Below, in pieces: positions 1 through 5,487 of a DNA stretch of 13,820 nucleotides. Location of the stretch: the NCBI GenBank assembly GCA_964580215.1, contig CAZOJT010000062.1, forward strand, positions 1-13,820, in the 5' to 3' direction. Within the stretch, counting starts at the first letter, position 1; the number at the start of each line of letters is the position of its first letter. Source of the DNA: SM23-73-3 sp964580215 (GTDB lineage Bacteria > Zixibacteria > MSB-5A5 > SM1-73). Below the pieces are notes generated by a model. The model saw nothing but the letters and a program-made list of their open reading frames with translations, had not been told where the DNA came from and made no database searches. The translations under genes and the position numbers were made by a program.

Positions 1-82
1 GAAGATAAAGGCAATAAAGTTGGAACGTCCGTTTTGGGGATATAGACGAGTATGGGCGTGGCTTGTGCACCGGGAAAAGATG

Positions 83-107
83 TGTCTTCGCAATATAATA
101 ATGTCAG
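83..107 (+). repeat. Left terminal inverted repeat of the ISNCY-like element
   Basis: The sequence begins TGTC and ends AATGTCAG. It pairs with 1441-1465 at 19 of 25 positions. A second AATGTCAG lies at 145-152, with a GGATCC-type palindrome between the two. Confidence 0.65.
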
Positions 108-110
108 TAG

Positions 111-139
111 TTTGTCCGCAGGATCCAGATTCGGACAAA
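111..139. repeat. GGATCC-centred palindrome, copy 1
   Basis: Arms TTTGTCCG (111-118) and CGGACAAA (132-139) are perfect complements and flank a 13-nt spacer containing GGATCC. Related copies lie at 4474-4497 (22 of 24 positions identical over the shared part, opposite strand) and 5313-5341 (24 of 29 identical). All three are in or beside transposase remnants. This copy separates the two binding-site-like repeats at the left end of the ISNCY-like element, so it looks like an insertion. Confidence 0.65.
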
Positions 140-480
140 TAGAAAATGTCAGGTTATAATCATCCATAGGGATGAAGAGTGTTAAACCTGACTATGCAAG
201 AGGCGGGGAGGTATAAAATAATATCGGAGGTAGAAGGTGGGTATCTTAGGATTAAAGAGGCTGGAGAGATATTAGGATTAAGCGAGCGGCAGGTATATCG
301 GATAAAGGCGCGGGTGGAGAAGGAGGGAATGGGAGGGATAATCCATAAAAGTAAAGGTAAGAAAGCTCCGCGTTGGCTTACGGAGAAGATCAGGGATAAG
401 ATAGACCATTTTTATAGGAGTAAATATAGAGGTTTCAACCTGACTCACATGACGGAGTATTTGAATCAGGAGGAAGGGAT

Positions 481-520
481 ATTCGTATGAATGTGCGTAT
501 GCACTCATACGAGCTTCGCA
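481..520. repeat. CGTATG-type palindrome, 40-bp form, inside the transposase
   Basis: Arms CGTATGA and TCATACG bound an imperfect hairpin with an inner GTGC/GCAC pair. The whole 40-bp segment is the exact reverse complement of 3098-3137. Relative to the expected transposase (EEGI followed by KVSRESVR), 39 bp are extra. That is a multiple of three, so the frame is kept but a TGA is introduced. Confidence 0.8.
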
Positions 521-884
521 AAGGTTTCGAGGGAATCGGTGAGGCAGATTTTATTGGGGAAAGAGTCTTATGTCAAAAAGAGGAGATATCCTAAGCATAG
601 GCGGTGGAGAGAACCTTCTGCGAGAGAGGGTCAGATGGTTCAATTTGACACCTCTGATCATGATTGGTTAGAAGGGAGAGATCCCAGGCTTTATCTGATT
701 GGAGGTGTGGATGATAGTACCGGCAAGGTAGCGGGAGCCAAGTTTGTGTTAGCTGATGGGGTAAAACAGAACATGGAGGTATTCTGGGGTATTGTTCAGA
801 GAAGAGGGATTCCCTTGAGTGTATATGTGGATCGTGGCTCTAACTTTAAGACTACCCGCCACCAGAGTACAGAATACCAACTTA

Positions 885-901
885 TCCCGCCTATGGCGGG
901 A
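885..901. repeat. 17-bp GC-rich palindrome, precise insertion in the transposase
   Basis: TCCCGCC-TAT-GGCGGGA is a perfect 7-3-7 palindrome. Its presence shifts the frame, causing a stop at about 923. Its removal restores a continuous family-like protein with no other change. Confidence 0.8.
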
Positions 902-1002
902 CCACCCAATTTGCCCGGGCTTTAGAGGAATTAGGAGTAAGGATGATCTACGCCTATTCACCTCAAGCCAAGGGAAGGATTGAGAGAAAGTTTGGAGTGT
1001 TC

Positions 1003-1019
1003 CCCCGCCTTTGGCGGGG
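1003..1019. repeat. 17-bp GC-rich palindrome in the transposase 3' part
   Basis: CCCCGCC-TTT-GGCGGGG is identical to the copies at 4550-4566 and 5158-5174. It encodes PRLWRG between KFGVF and SELRL and leaves the frame open. Either native bases were lost here or the insertion was not a simple 17-bp addition. Confidence 0.75.
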
Positions 1020-1416
1020 TTCGGAGCTCAGACTCCATAATATCTCTAGCTTAGAGGAAGCCAATCGCTATCTAAAAGAACAATTTATTCCAAAGCACAA
1101 TCGGATGTTTTCACGTTCTGCCAAAGAGCCTGATTCTGCCTATAGACCCTTACCTAAGGGGTTGAAGTTAAAGGACATCTTCTGCTTAAAAGAAGAAAGA
1201 ACTGTTTCTGGGGATAATACCATAAGTTACAATGGAAAGGTTTTTCAGATCCTGCCCAATGAATACCGGATCAGCTTTGTCAAGGCTAAGGTAAAAGTGC
1301 ATGAACATCTGGATGACACCATTCATATCTTTTACCAAGGCAAAAGACTAAAACATAAGCAAATACCAAAAGAAAAAACCAAACCAAAGAAAAATGAGCT
1401 CATAACCATAAATTAC

Positions 1417-1465
1417 TGACATTTTAAATTTGCAAAAAACCTGACATTTTTAATTTGCATTGACA
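1417..1465 (+). repeat. Right end of the IS: two tandem 24-bp repeats, including the right inverted repeat
   Basis: Two copies of a CTGACATTTTWAATTTGCA-like unit start at about 1417 and 1441, a period of 24 bp. The outer copy (1441-1465) is the right terminal inverted repeat. Repeated end motifs of this kind usually serve as transposase binding sites; that role is inferred. The inner copy begins with the last C of the transposase's terminal TAC codon and overlaps its TGA stop. Confidence 0.65.
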
Positions 1466-1481
1466 CCTTTAGAAAAATCTC

Positions 1482-1509
1482 TTGACAAAATAATGGAAGC
1501 ATATATATT
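1482..1509 (+). promoter_or_regulatory. Probable sigma-70 promoter of the lipoprotein gene
   Basis: TTGACA (1482-1487) and TATATT (1504-1509) are separated by 16 bp. They lie just outside the right end of the IS and about 110 bp before the lipoprotein start. The -35 box is a perfect consensus match. Confidence 0.6.
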
Positions 1510-1619
1510 AATGCAAATTCAAAAGAAGGACGGATTTATTTTTCGGGTGGTGCCATTTATGAAAAGATAAAGCAATCGCAAACCTTAAATATTTAACAAA
1601 GAAAGGAGGGAGCATCTAA

Positions 1620-2192
1620 ATGAAAAAAGGGATTTGGGTTGTTGGGCTTTTGTTCTTTCCAGTTTTGCTTCTGATCCTGGGGTGCGCGGGAGAGCCTAAA
1701 AACGAACTGGCGGCTGCCAAAGATGCTTTGGAGAAAGCCAGGGTGGCTGAGGCGGATAAATATGCGGCAGATCTTTTCACCCAGGCTGAAAACTCCATCA
1801 CCGAGGCAGAGAATTTAATCGCTCAAAAGAAGTATGGAGAGGCAAAAAAGCTCTTGATGGATGCGAAAGGAGTGGCTGAGTCGGCTACCTCCCAGGCTGA
1901 GGTCAACAAAGAGAACACCAAAACTGAAGTTGAAGACTTTTTTGCCGCAATCGACAACGCCATGAACCAACTTAAAGAAACCCAGGACCTGGCAAAGCAA
2001 TGGGGAATTCCCAAAAAGAAGAGGGCGTTGACAGAGGAGACGTCCGGATGGGATGAACGGCTAAAAAAGGCGCACACAGAGTACGACAGCGGAGATTACT
2101 TTTCGGCGAAAGAATTGGCTTCAGAGATTCATCAGCAAGTGACCGAGAAGGATAGCCAGCTAAGAGAGATGATCATGGCTAAGCAGAAATAG
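1620..2192 (+). CDS. DUF4398-like helical lipoprotein
   Basis: The product is 190 aa. It begins with an n-region (MKKG), a hydrophobic stretch and a lipobox ILGC, with the acylated cysteine at residue 22, so it should be a membrane-anchored lipoprotein facing the periplasm. The mature part is almost wholly alpha-helical, rich in Ala, Glu and Lys. It contains repeats of the type A.dAL.kAr.aeAdkYA..lf.qAE..i.eAe, resembling DUF4398 domains (about residues 27-85), with a second helical stretch to the end. No catalytic residues are evident. The start is fixed by AAGGAGG at 1603-1609, about 10 nt upstream. It has its own promoter and a strong terminator, so it appears monocistronic. A structural or envelope-associated role is inferred; the specific function is unknown. 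Confidence 0.85.
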   Translation: MKKGIWVVGLLFFPVLLLILGCAGEPKNELAAAKDALEKARVAEADKYAADLFTQAENSITEAENLIAQKKYGEAKKLLMDAKGVAESATSQAEVNKENTKTEVEDFFAAIDNAMNQLKETQDLAKQWGIPKKKRALTEETSGWDERLKKAHTEYDSGDYFSAKELASEIHQQVTEKDSQLREMIMAKQK

Positions 2193-2297
2193 TCAACTGC
2201 CGATATTCCTGCACCTATATCAAACAAGACGGAAGAAAGTAAACAGAAAAAATTTTTGATTTCGTATCAGAGTTCAACCGCAGATAAAAGCGGGGAC

Positions 2298-2325
2298 AAA
2301 GGATCAGAATCTTTCTGATCCTTTT
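2298..2325 (+). terminator. Intrinsic terminator after the lipoprotein gene
   Basis: A perfect 12-bp stem (2298-2309 with 2313-2324) has a 3-nt loop and a TTTT run at its base. The pairing extends outward through GAC/GTC with one bulge. It lies about 105 nt after the stop codon. Confidence 0.8.
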
Positions 2326-2985
2326 GTCATTTGTGAACTGGCTTTTTTGTTCCTGCGATTCAGTCATCTGCAGACGACATCCCTACTTCTCCCCAGATTC
2401 AAGTGTCCATCTCTAAGACACTTTGCTCAGACAAAAGATGGGATAAAAAACCGAAAAACAAAAAAGCAAAGGAGGAGGTCAGCTCCCGTCCCCTTAAAGC
2501 TGACCCGATCCCGTATTTGCTGGATTTGCCTCTCTTTGCTTTCAAGAATCTTGCGACCTTTTACTATCTGGTCTTTTTAACCTCCTAAACCGACAGATCT
2601 GCCAGGACAACTTCCAGAGAGTTATCCTTATTTAAAATATCGTCTATCTATCTGTCAAAACCTGTCACTAAATTTTAAGTTTTTTTTAGGCTTGAAAATA
2701 ATTCTCTTTCTGCCTCAATTAGAGAAGAGACTATTTGTAAAGAAAAGGCTGATCTCTAAAGAGGAATTCGTGCAGAATTTTGGAAGGAAAAAAGCACTAT
2801 CCCAAACAGCCTATTGGAGAGGGACATTTGCTTTCCCCAAACAAAAGAACCGGGGGCAATAATTTTGAGCGAACCAGATTCAGCGGGAAGATGGAGACGT
2901 TTTCCGTGGCCTGTTTAACAATTTTTACACTGCCAAACTATATGCCAAAGATTCAAAAGCTTTAAGATTTTTTAGATTAGCACTT
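2326..2985. other. Non-coding stretch with two small hairpins
   Basis: No reading frame here has an RBS, family-like content or plausible composition. Two local inverted repeats are visible: AAGTGTC (2401-2407) with GACACTT (2417-2423), and GGTCAGCT (2477-2484) with AGCTGACC (2498-2505). Neither is followed by a U-run. Nothing else was recognised. Confidence 0.5.
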
Positions 2986-3010
2986 TTACTAAGGGGAGCA
3001 TATAGTTGTT

Positions 3011-3037
3011 TACATCCCCCCTTTACTAAAGGGGGAT
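3011..3037. repeat. C-run/G-run hairpin inside the MITE
   Basis: CATCCCCC and GGGGGATG flank CTTTACTAAA, making a near-perfect palindrome with one extra C. The copy at the right window edge has the same motif with loop sequence AGAA. Confidence 0.7.
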
Positions 3038-3057
3038 GCGTATGCATTCATACGAAT
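3035..3057. repeat. CGTATG-type palindrome, 23-bp form
   Basis: CGTATG-CATT-CATACG is flanked by GATG and AAT. It is identical over 23 bp to 5465-5487 in the same orientation and directly adjoins the G-run of the preceding hairpin. Confidence 0.75.
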
Positions 3058-3097
3058 TTCAAGTCAAGCCCAAAACAGGTGGGGGAGAAAAAATCAA

Positions 3098-3137
3098 TGC
3101 GAAGCTCGTATGAGTGCATACGCACATTCATACGAAT
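3098..3137. repeat. CGTATG-type palindrome, 40-bp form, inside the MITE
   Basis: This is the exact reverse complement of 481-520, 40 of 40 bases, although the two lie in different mobile elements. It contains CGTATGAGTGCATACG followed by a second CATTCATACG arm. Confidence 0.8.
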
Positions 3138-3174
3138 AATAAGATGTAAACTGTTTCCTGCTCCTCTTAGTAAC

Positions 3175-4119
3175 TCAACCATAGAACCGTTTCATTTTTT
3201 CGACGGTCAATCTGATCTTCTCCTTTAGATCTTTCGGCTCCAACACCTTTGCATCTTCACCAAATCCCAGAATCCATCTGCAGATCTCCTCTATTCCATT
3301 AACCTTAACTTCGTAGATCAGAGAATCGTCTTTTAGTTTGGTGATTTTCTCTGAAGGGTGATGTTGTCCTGATCCTACAACCTTCGCTCCAATTCCTCTG
3401 AATTTGATCCTCACACAAACCGGTTCTCCTTGATAAAGCTCCCAGCTATCCTTGAAAAAATCTGACAGAGAAAAATCCGGCTTCCGTTGAAAACTTTTGT
3501 CCAGAAGGGTGATCTTTTTTATGCGGTTGAGTCGGAAGATTCGGACCTCATTTCGCCGATGACAGAATCCGACAAGATACCAAGCATGCCTGCGGAAGAC
3601 TAAACTATAAGGATCAACCTGTCTGGAGCTTTCCTTTGACTTGAGCGACTCATAAACGAGCTTAAGGCTTTTTCGGTTCAAAATAGATTGTTCAATCAGC
3701 TTAAACATCAAACTCAAACTGGAGAAATCGGAGGTGGATTTGACATTAACAGAGGCGACGTCTCCAAGTCTATCCAAATCCTTCTTTACGACTGGGTTTA
3801 AATTTGCCTCAATTTTGGCTAACACAACTTTCGCCTGTTTTCGCAGAGGACTTTGGTTCATAAAAACCGAGGAGGAAAGAGCCATCTTCAAAACAAGATA
3901 ATCGTCCAGGGTGAGATTCAAAGGTGGAAGAAAGGCATCTGAAAGAAACCGGTAGCCTTTATCAAAGTAAATAGGGATGTTAGCCGATGAGAGGCCGGTT
4001 ATGTAACGATAAATGGTTCTCTCCGAGACCTCACATTCCCGGGCTAACTCACCGGCTGAAAGCCCGGGTCTTCCTCTCAAAAGATTCAACACATAGAGTA
4101 GCCGATCATACTTGGACAT
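3175..4119 (-). CDS. HTH and WYL-domain transcriptional regulator (YafY-like)
   Basis: The product is 314 aa, usual for the family. Residues 1-60 form a winged helix-turn-helix (GLSAGELARECEVSERTIYRYI) typical of DeoR/HTH_11 DNA-binding domains. Residues about 137-205 form the WYL domain, with the signature W180-Y181-L182 and the following RIFRLNRI (193-200), which in this family forms a ligand-sensing pocket. Residues about 232-312 form the C-terminal WCX extension. The protein is expected to be a cytosolic DNA-binding regulator responding to a nucleotide-like or other small ligand; the ligand and targets are unknown. Start ATG 4119 is supported by AAGGAG a few bases upstream. A 19-bp inverted repeat upstream (4169-4187) may be its own operator. 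It is flanked on both sides by mobile remnants and is not in an obvious operon. Confidence 0.9.
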   Translation of the reverse strand: MSKYDRLLYVLNLLRGRPGLSAGELARECEVSERTIYRYITGLSSANIPIYFDKGYRFLSDAFLPPLNLTLDDYLVLKMALSSSVFMNQSPLRKQAKVVLAKIEANLNPVVKKDLDRLGDVASVNVKSTSDFSSLSLMFKLIEQSILNRKSLKLVYESLKSKESSRQVDPYSLVFRRHAWYLVGFCHRRNEVRIFRLNRIKKITLLDKSFQRKPDFSLSDFFKDSWELYQGEPVCVRIKFRGIGAKVVGSGQHHPSEKITKLKDDSLIYEVKVNGIEEICRWILGFGEDAKVLEPKDLKEKIRLTVEKMKRFYG

Positions 4120-4168
4120 CTTGGTCTCCTTTCCTTTCCAAAGAAAGAATCGTTCAGAAAGAATAGAG

Positions 4169-4187
4169 GTTAGATCAACTTTCTAAC
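4169..4187. promoter_or_regulatory. Candidate operator upstream of the WYL regulator
   Basis: GTTAGA and TCTAAC form a perfect 6-bp inverted repeat around a 7-nt spacer, centred about 58 bp before the start codon. GATCAA also occurs twice here, 15 bp apart. Position and symmetry suit an autoregulatory site. No confident -35/-10 pair was found. Confidence 0.35.
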
Positions 4188-4473
4188 GATCAAATCCTTA
4201 TTGGTGGGGACGGCTTATAGAATCTATCAAGTAAGCAAAGACAAAAGGTCAGTTCCAACTTCGATTACAAATTTTCGCTGAAAATAAAAAATCCACCCCT
4301 CTATGATAACATGAACGCCAGAAATATAAAGCCCATTATTGGTTTTGTTAACCTTGACTAGCTATATTTCAAGCATTTTCAATATATAAAATGTTTTTTC
4401 ATTTGCAAGAAGAATCCGCCGAAAATTTGGCAGGTATAGGTACATGGTATCCACTTTTGTGTTTCTGTTTATA

Positions 4474-4497
4474 GTCCGAATTTGGATCCTGTGGACA
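4474..4497. repeat. GGATCC-centred palindrome, copy 2
   Basis: GTCC and GGAC arms surround GGATCC. It matches 22 of 24 positions of the complement of 111-139 and lies in the 3' part of the transposase relic. Confidence 0.6.
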
Positions 4498-4518
4498 TGA
4501 GTCGAGCAGTGTTTCCAG

Positions 4519-4538
4519 TGCGAAGCATTCATACGAAT
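4519..4538. repeat. CGTATG-type palindrome, internally deleted copy
   Basis: It begins TGCGAAG and ends CATTCATACGAAT, as in the 40-bp form, but lacks about 20 bp from the middle. It lies in the transposase relic, 12 bp from a GC-rich palindrome. Confidence 0.6.
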
Positions 4539-4549
4539 CTTCTTCCTCA

Positions 4550-4566
4550 CCCCGCCTTTGGCGGGG
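4550..4566. repeat. 17-bp GC-rich palindrome directly after the GSEF motif
   Basis: CCCCGCC-TTT-GGCGGGG is identical to 1003-1019 and 5158-5174. On the minus strand it begins within the Phe codon of QTDNGSEF and destroys the remainder of the integrase core. Confidence 0.75.
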
Positions 4567-4820
4567 AACTCAGAACCATTATCCGTCTGCCAGTAGATTC
4601 TAATTGTGCTTATCCCATAACTCTTTAGACGTTCTATAACGTAGTTGGCAAATAAGGAGGCATAGGTGGAGTTATTTCGATCGGCATAGGCAAAAAAGCA
4701 AGTTCCGGTGAAAAGCTCTCTTAGCGTATATTCATATCTGGCAAGACCCAACCTCTTCATAAAAGGCCGGTATTGATAGATATCCGAGAGGTCTTTGGTA
4801 TCAATCTGGCTGTTCTCAAA

Positions 4821-4837
4821 TCCCGCCATTGGCGGGA
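4821..4837. repeat. 17-bp GC-rich palindrome in the transposase linker
   Basis: TCCCGCC-ATT-GGCGGGA lies between the DLSELK part and FENSQIDTKD on the minus strand. Removing 16 bp rather than 17 would join them in frame, so one base may have been gained or lost here. Confidence 0.7.
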
Positions 4838-4942
4838 TTCTTCAGTTCAGACAAGTCTTTACGTTTACGCCAACGCTTCCTCTTGAGTTTAATGAGATTA
4901 TTTTGTTTGATGACTCTGTTTACCGCACTATGACTTCCTTTG

Positions 4943-4959
4943 CCCCGCCAGAGGCGGGG
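4943..4959. repeat. 17-bp GC-rich palindrome in the transposase HTH region
   Basis: CCCCGCC-AGA-GGCGGGG. Removing exactly 17 bp joins RRLID to KGSHSAVNRVI in frame on the minus strand. The family usually has about ten more residues at this point, so a separate deletion is also likely. Confidence 0.7.
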
Positions 4960-5041
4960 TCAATCAGACGCCTTGAACCCCAGGAAGGATGTCTTTGTCT
5001 CAATTCAATGATTCTGGCCTCATCTTCCGGTTTTAACTTGT

Positions 5042-5070
5042 ACCGCTTTTAGCGGTATCCCGCCATAGGC
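5042..5070. repeat. Compound palindrome insertion: AGCGGT type plus truncated GC-rich type
   Basis: ACCGCT-TTT-AGCGGT (5042-5056) is followed by a partial TCCCGCCATAGGC (5058-5070). Removing 29 bp restores PHHYKLKPEDE in the transposase, so the pair behaves as one inserted block. Confidence 0.6.
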
Positions 5071-5157
5071 AGTGATGTGGTATATGCTTAGGAGCTCTCT
5101 TTTTATCCTTAAGACCATCCAACCCCTCTTGCTTAAAACGCTCAACCCACTTCCTCA

Positions 5158-5213
5158 CCCCGCCTTTGGCGGGGGTAGTCTTGTCCGCCAGAGGCGGATC
5201 TGCCTATGGCGGA
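5158..5213. repeat. Cluster of three GC-rich palindromes
   Basis: Within 56 bp lie CCCCGCC-TTT-GGCGGGG (5158-5174), TCCGCC-AGA-GGCGGA (5184-5198) and a partial TGCCTATGGCGGA (5201-5213). The first abuts the transposase helix-turn-helix codons (VRKWVERF). The cluster separates the N-terminal codons from the rest of the gene. Confidence 0.7.
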
Positions 5214-5312
5214 AAAGGAGGTCATCCCCGTCTTCGGACAGGATTTTCAACTTTTTCTTAGCCCTGGATCAATGCGTATAACCTCTCTCCTATTACCATG
5301 CTCTTCGGTATC

Positions 5313-5341
5313 TTGTCCTATGGATCCATATTCGGATAAAT
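5313..5341. repeat. GGATCC-centred palindrome, copy 3
   Basis: TTGTCC and a GGATAA arm surround GGATCC. 24 of 29 positions match copy 1. It lies just upstream of the transposase relic. Confidence 0.6.
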
Positions 5342-5360
5342 CCCGAAAGTATTCGGCAAC

Positions 5361-5382
5361 CTCGTATGAGTGCATGCGCATC
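5361..5382. repeat. CGTATG-type palindrome, diverged copy
   Basis: CTCGTATGAGTGCATGCGCA is followed by TC. It shares the start of the 40-bp form and the GATGCG end of the 23-bp form, suggesting that the two forms share parts. Confidence 0.6.
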
Positions 5383-5464
5383 TCCTCCAACTCCAGAATA
5401 AAGAATCACGCGTAGCGAAAATGTTCGTTGGCTCATAACAGGGGGTAATTTATCCCCACCTTGT

Positions 5465-5487
5465 GATGCGTATGCATTCATACGAAT
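5465..5487. repeat. CGTATG-type palindrome, 23-bp form, second copy
   Basis: It is identical over 23 bp to 3035-3057. The bases on either side differ, so the copied unit ends at about these limits. Confidence 0.75.

Larger units (their letters stand above)
2..142 (+). pseudogene. Fragment of an IS3-type transposase (OrfB N-terminal region)
   Basis: Frame 2 is open from the window edge to a TAG at about 140-142. It reads ...KLERPFWGYRRVWAWLVHREKM..., which matches the helix-turn-helix region before the integrase core in IS3-type OrfB proteins, where [PF]WGYRR[VI]WA.L is typical. The similarity ends near base 82, exactly where the inverted repeat of the neighbouring ISNCY-like element begins. 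The remaining codons belong to that element's end and to a palindrome. No continuation of the IS3 protein appears on the far side of the element (after 1465), so the rest was deleted or never present. The 5' part lies outside the window. Family assignment is from remembered motif similarity only. Confidence 0.55.
194..1419 (+). pseudogene. ISNCY-family DDE transposase, broken by inserted palindromes
   Basis: Three pieces form one protein: an N-terminal helix-turn-helix (LRIKEAGEILGLSERQVYRIK), a middle piece, and a C-terminal piece. The DDE triad can be read as FDTSDHDW, YVDRGS and SPQAKGRIER, and the tail (EERTVSGDNTISYNGKVFQI) is typical of this group. The first break is an in-frame 39-bp insertion (482-520) that brings a single TGA at 488. 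The second is a 17-bp palindrome (885-901); removing it joins EYQL to TTQFARALEEL in frame. A third palindrome (1003-1019) stays in frame but replaces the usual FQDRLV-like segment. Deleting the first two leaves 1170 nt, or 389 codons plus stop, a normal length. ATG 194 is preferred to GTG 179 because family members begin shortly before RYK; neither has a convincing RBS. Confidence 0.85.
83..1465 (+). mobile_element. ISNCY-like insertion sequence, about 1.38 kb, degraded
   Basis: The element is bounded by imperfect 25-bp terminal inverted repeats (83-107 and 1441-1465) that match at 19 of 25 positions and begin TGTC. An inner pair, AAAATGTCAGGTT at 143-155 and its exact complement at 1438-1450, adds 13 bp of subterminal inverted repeat. 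It carries a single DDE transposase gene in the plus orientation. No clear target-site duplication is visible. At least one GGATCC-type, one CGTATG-type and two GC-rich palindromes sit inside it, so its present length exceeds the ancestral one. It abuts an IS3-type remnant on the left and lies 17 bp before the -35 box of the lipoprotein promoter on the right. Confidence 0.7.
2986..3173. mobile_element. MITE-like element with about 31-bp terminal inverted repeats
   Basis: The ends at 2986-3016 and 3143-3173 are inverted repeats matching at about 24 of 31 positions; shared blocks are TTACTAAG, GGAGCA and GTTTACATC. The 188-bp interior has no coding capacity but holds a CCCCC/GGGGG hairpin (3016-3035) and two CGTATG-type palindromes. 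A second copy of the left end lies at 13768-13820, with 34 of 36 positions identical over the shared start. The right end falls 1 bp before the last base of the WYL regulator's stop codon, so it forms that gene's 3' flank. No autonomous partner is visible, and no target duplication is certain because the ends blend into TTACTAAG. Confidence 0.65.
4362..5300 (-). pseudogene. IS481-type transposase relic, fragmented by palindromes
   Basis: Reading the minus strand through several frames recovers one protein. It begins with a helix-turn-helix (VRKWVERFKQEGLDGLKDKK, then RAPKHIPH), then KLKPEDEARIIELRQRHPSWG and HSAVNRVIKQNNLI, a basic linker, and an rve core (QIDTKDLSDIYQY...YEYTLRELFTG...WQTDNGSEF). 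Two acidic residues of the triad are visible in QIDTKD and QTDNGSEF; the glutamate region is lost. Frames change at the palindromes 4821-4837, 4943-4959 and 5042-5070. Excising the 17 bp at 4943-4959 gives LIDKGSHSAVNRVI, and excising 29 bp at 5042-5070 gives PHHYKLKPEDE. The region after GSEF holds three palindromes within 100 bp and then loses similarity. The N-terminal limit near 5300 is uncertain. No terminal inverted repeats were identified. Confidence 0.75.

Noticed and set aside
488..490. Programmed stop readthrough or TGA recoding in the transposase
   Set aside because: The TGA lies inside an inserted palindrome, and a second lesion downstream (885-901) breaks the frame, so simple decay explains it. 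TGA also ends the WYL gene normally.
1511..1570. 19-codon frame in the lipoprotein leader, a possible leader peptide
   Set aside because: There is no good RBS at its ATG, no regulatory codons or attenuator fold, and a length expected by chance.
2347..2588. Open frames of 61 and 77 codons on the plus strand
   Set aside because: There is no RBS, composition is unlike the neighbours, and they follow a strong terminator without a new promoter.
2780..2965. Plus-strand frame of 61 codons
   Set aside because: It has no RBS and no family-like content, and lies in a gene-free stretch.
4795..5481. Several plus- and minus-strand frames across the second transposase relic
   Set aside because: They are antisense or out-of-frame readings of the relic and its palindromes.
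4474..5487. CRISPR array, because of repeated palindromes
   Set aside because: Spacing is irregular, repeats belong to different families and orientations, spacers are transposase sequence, and no cas gene is present.
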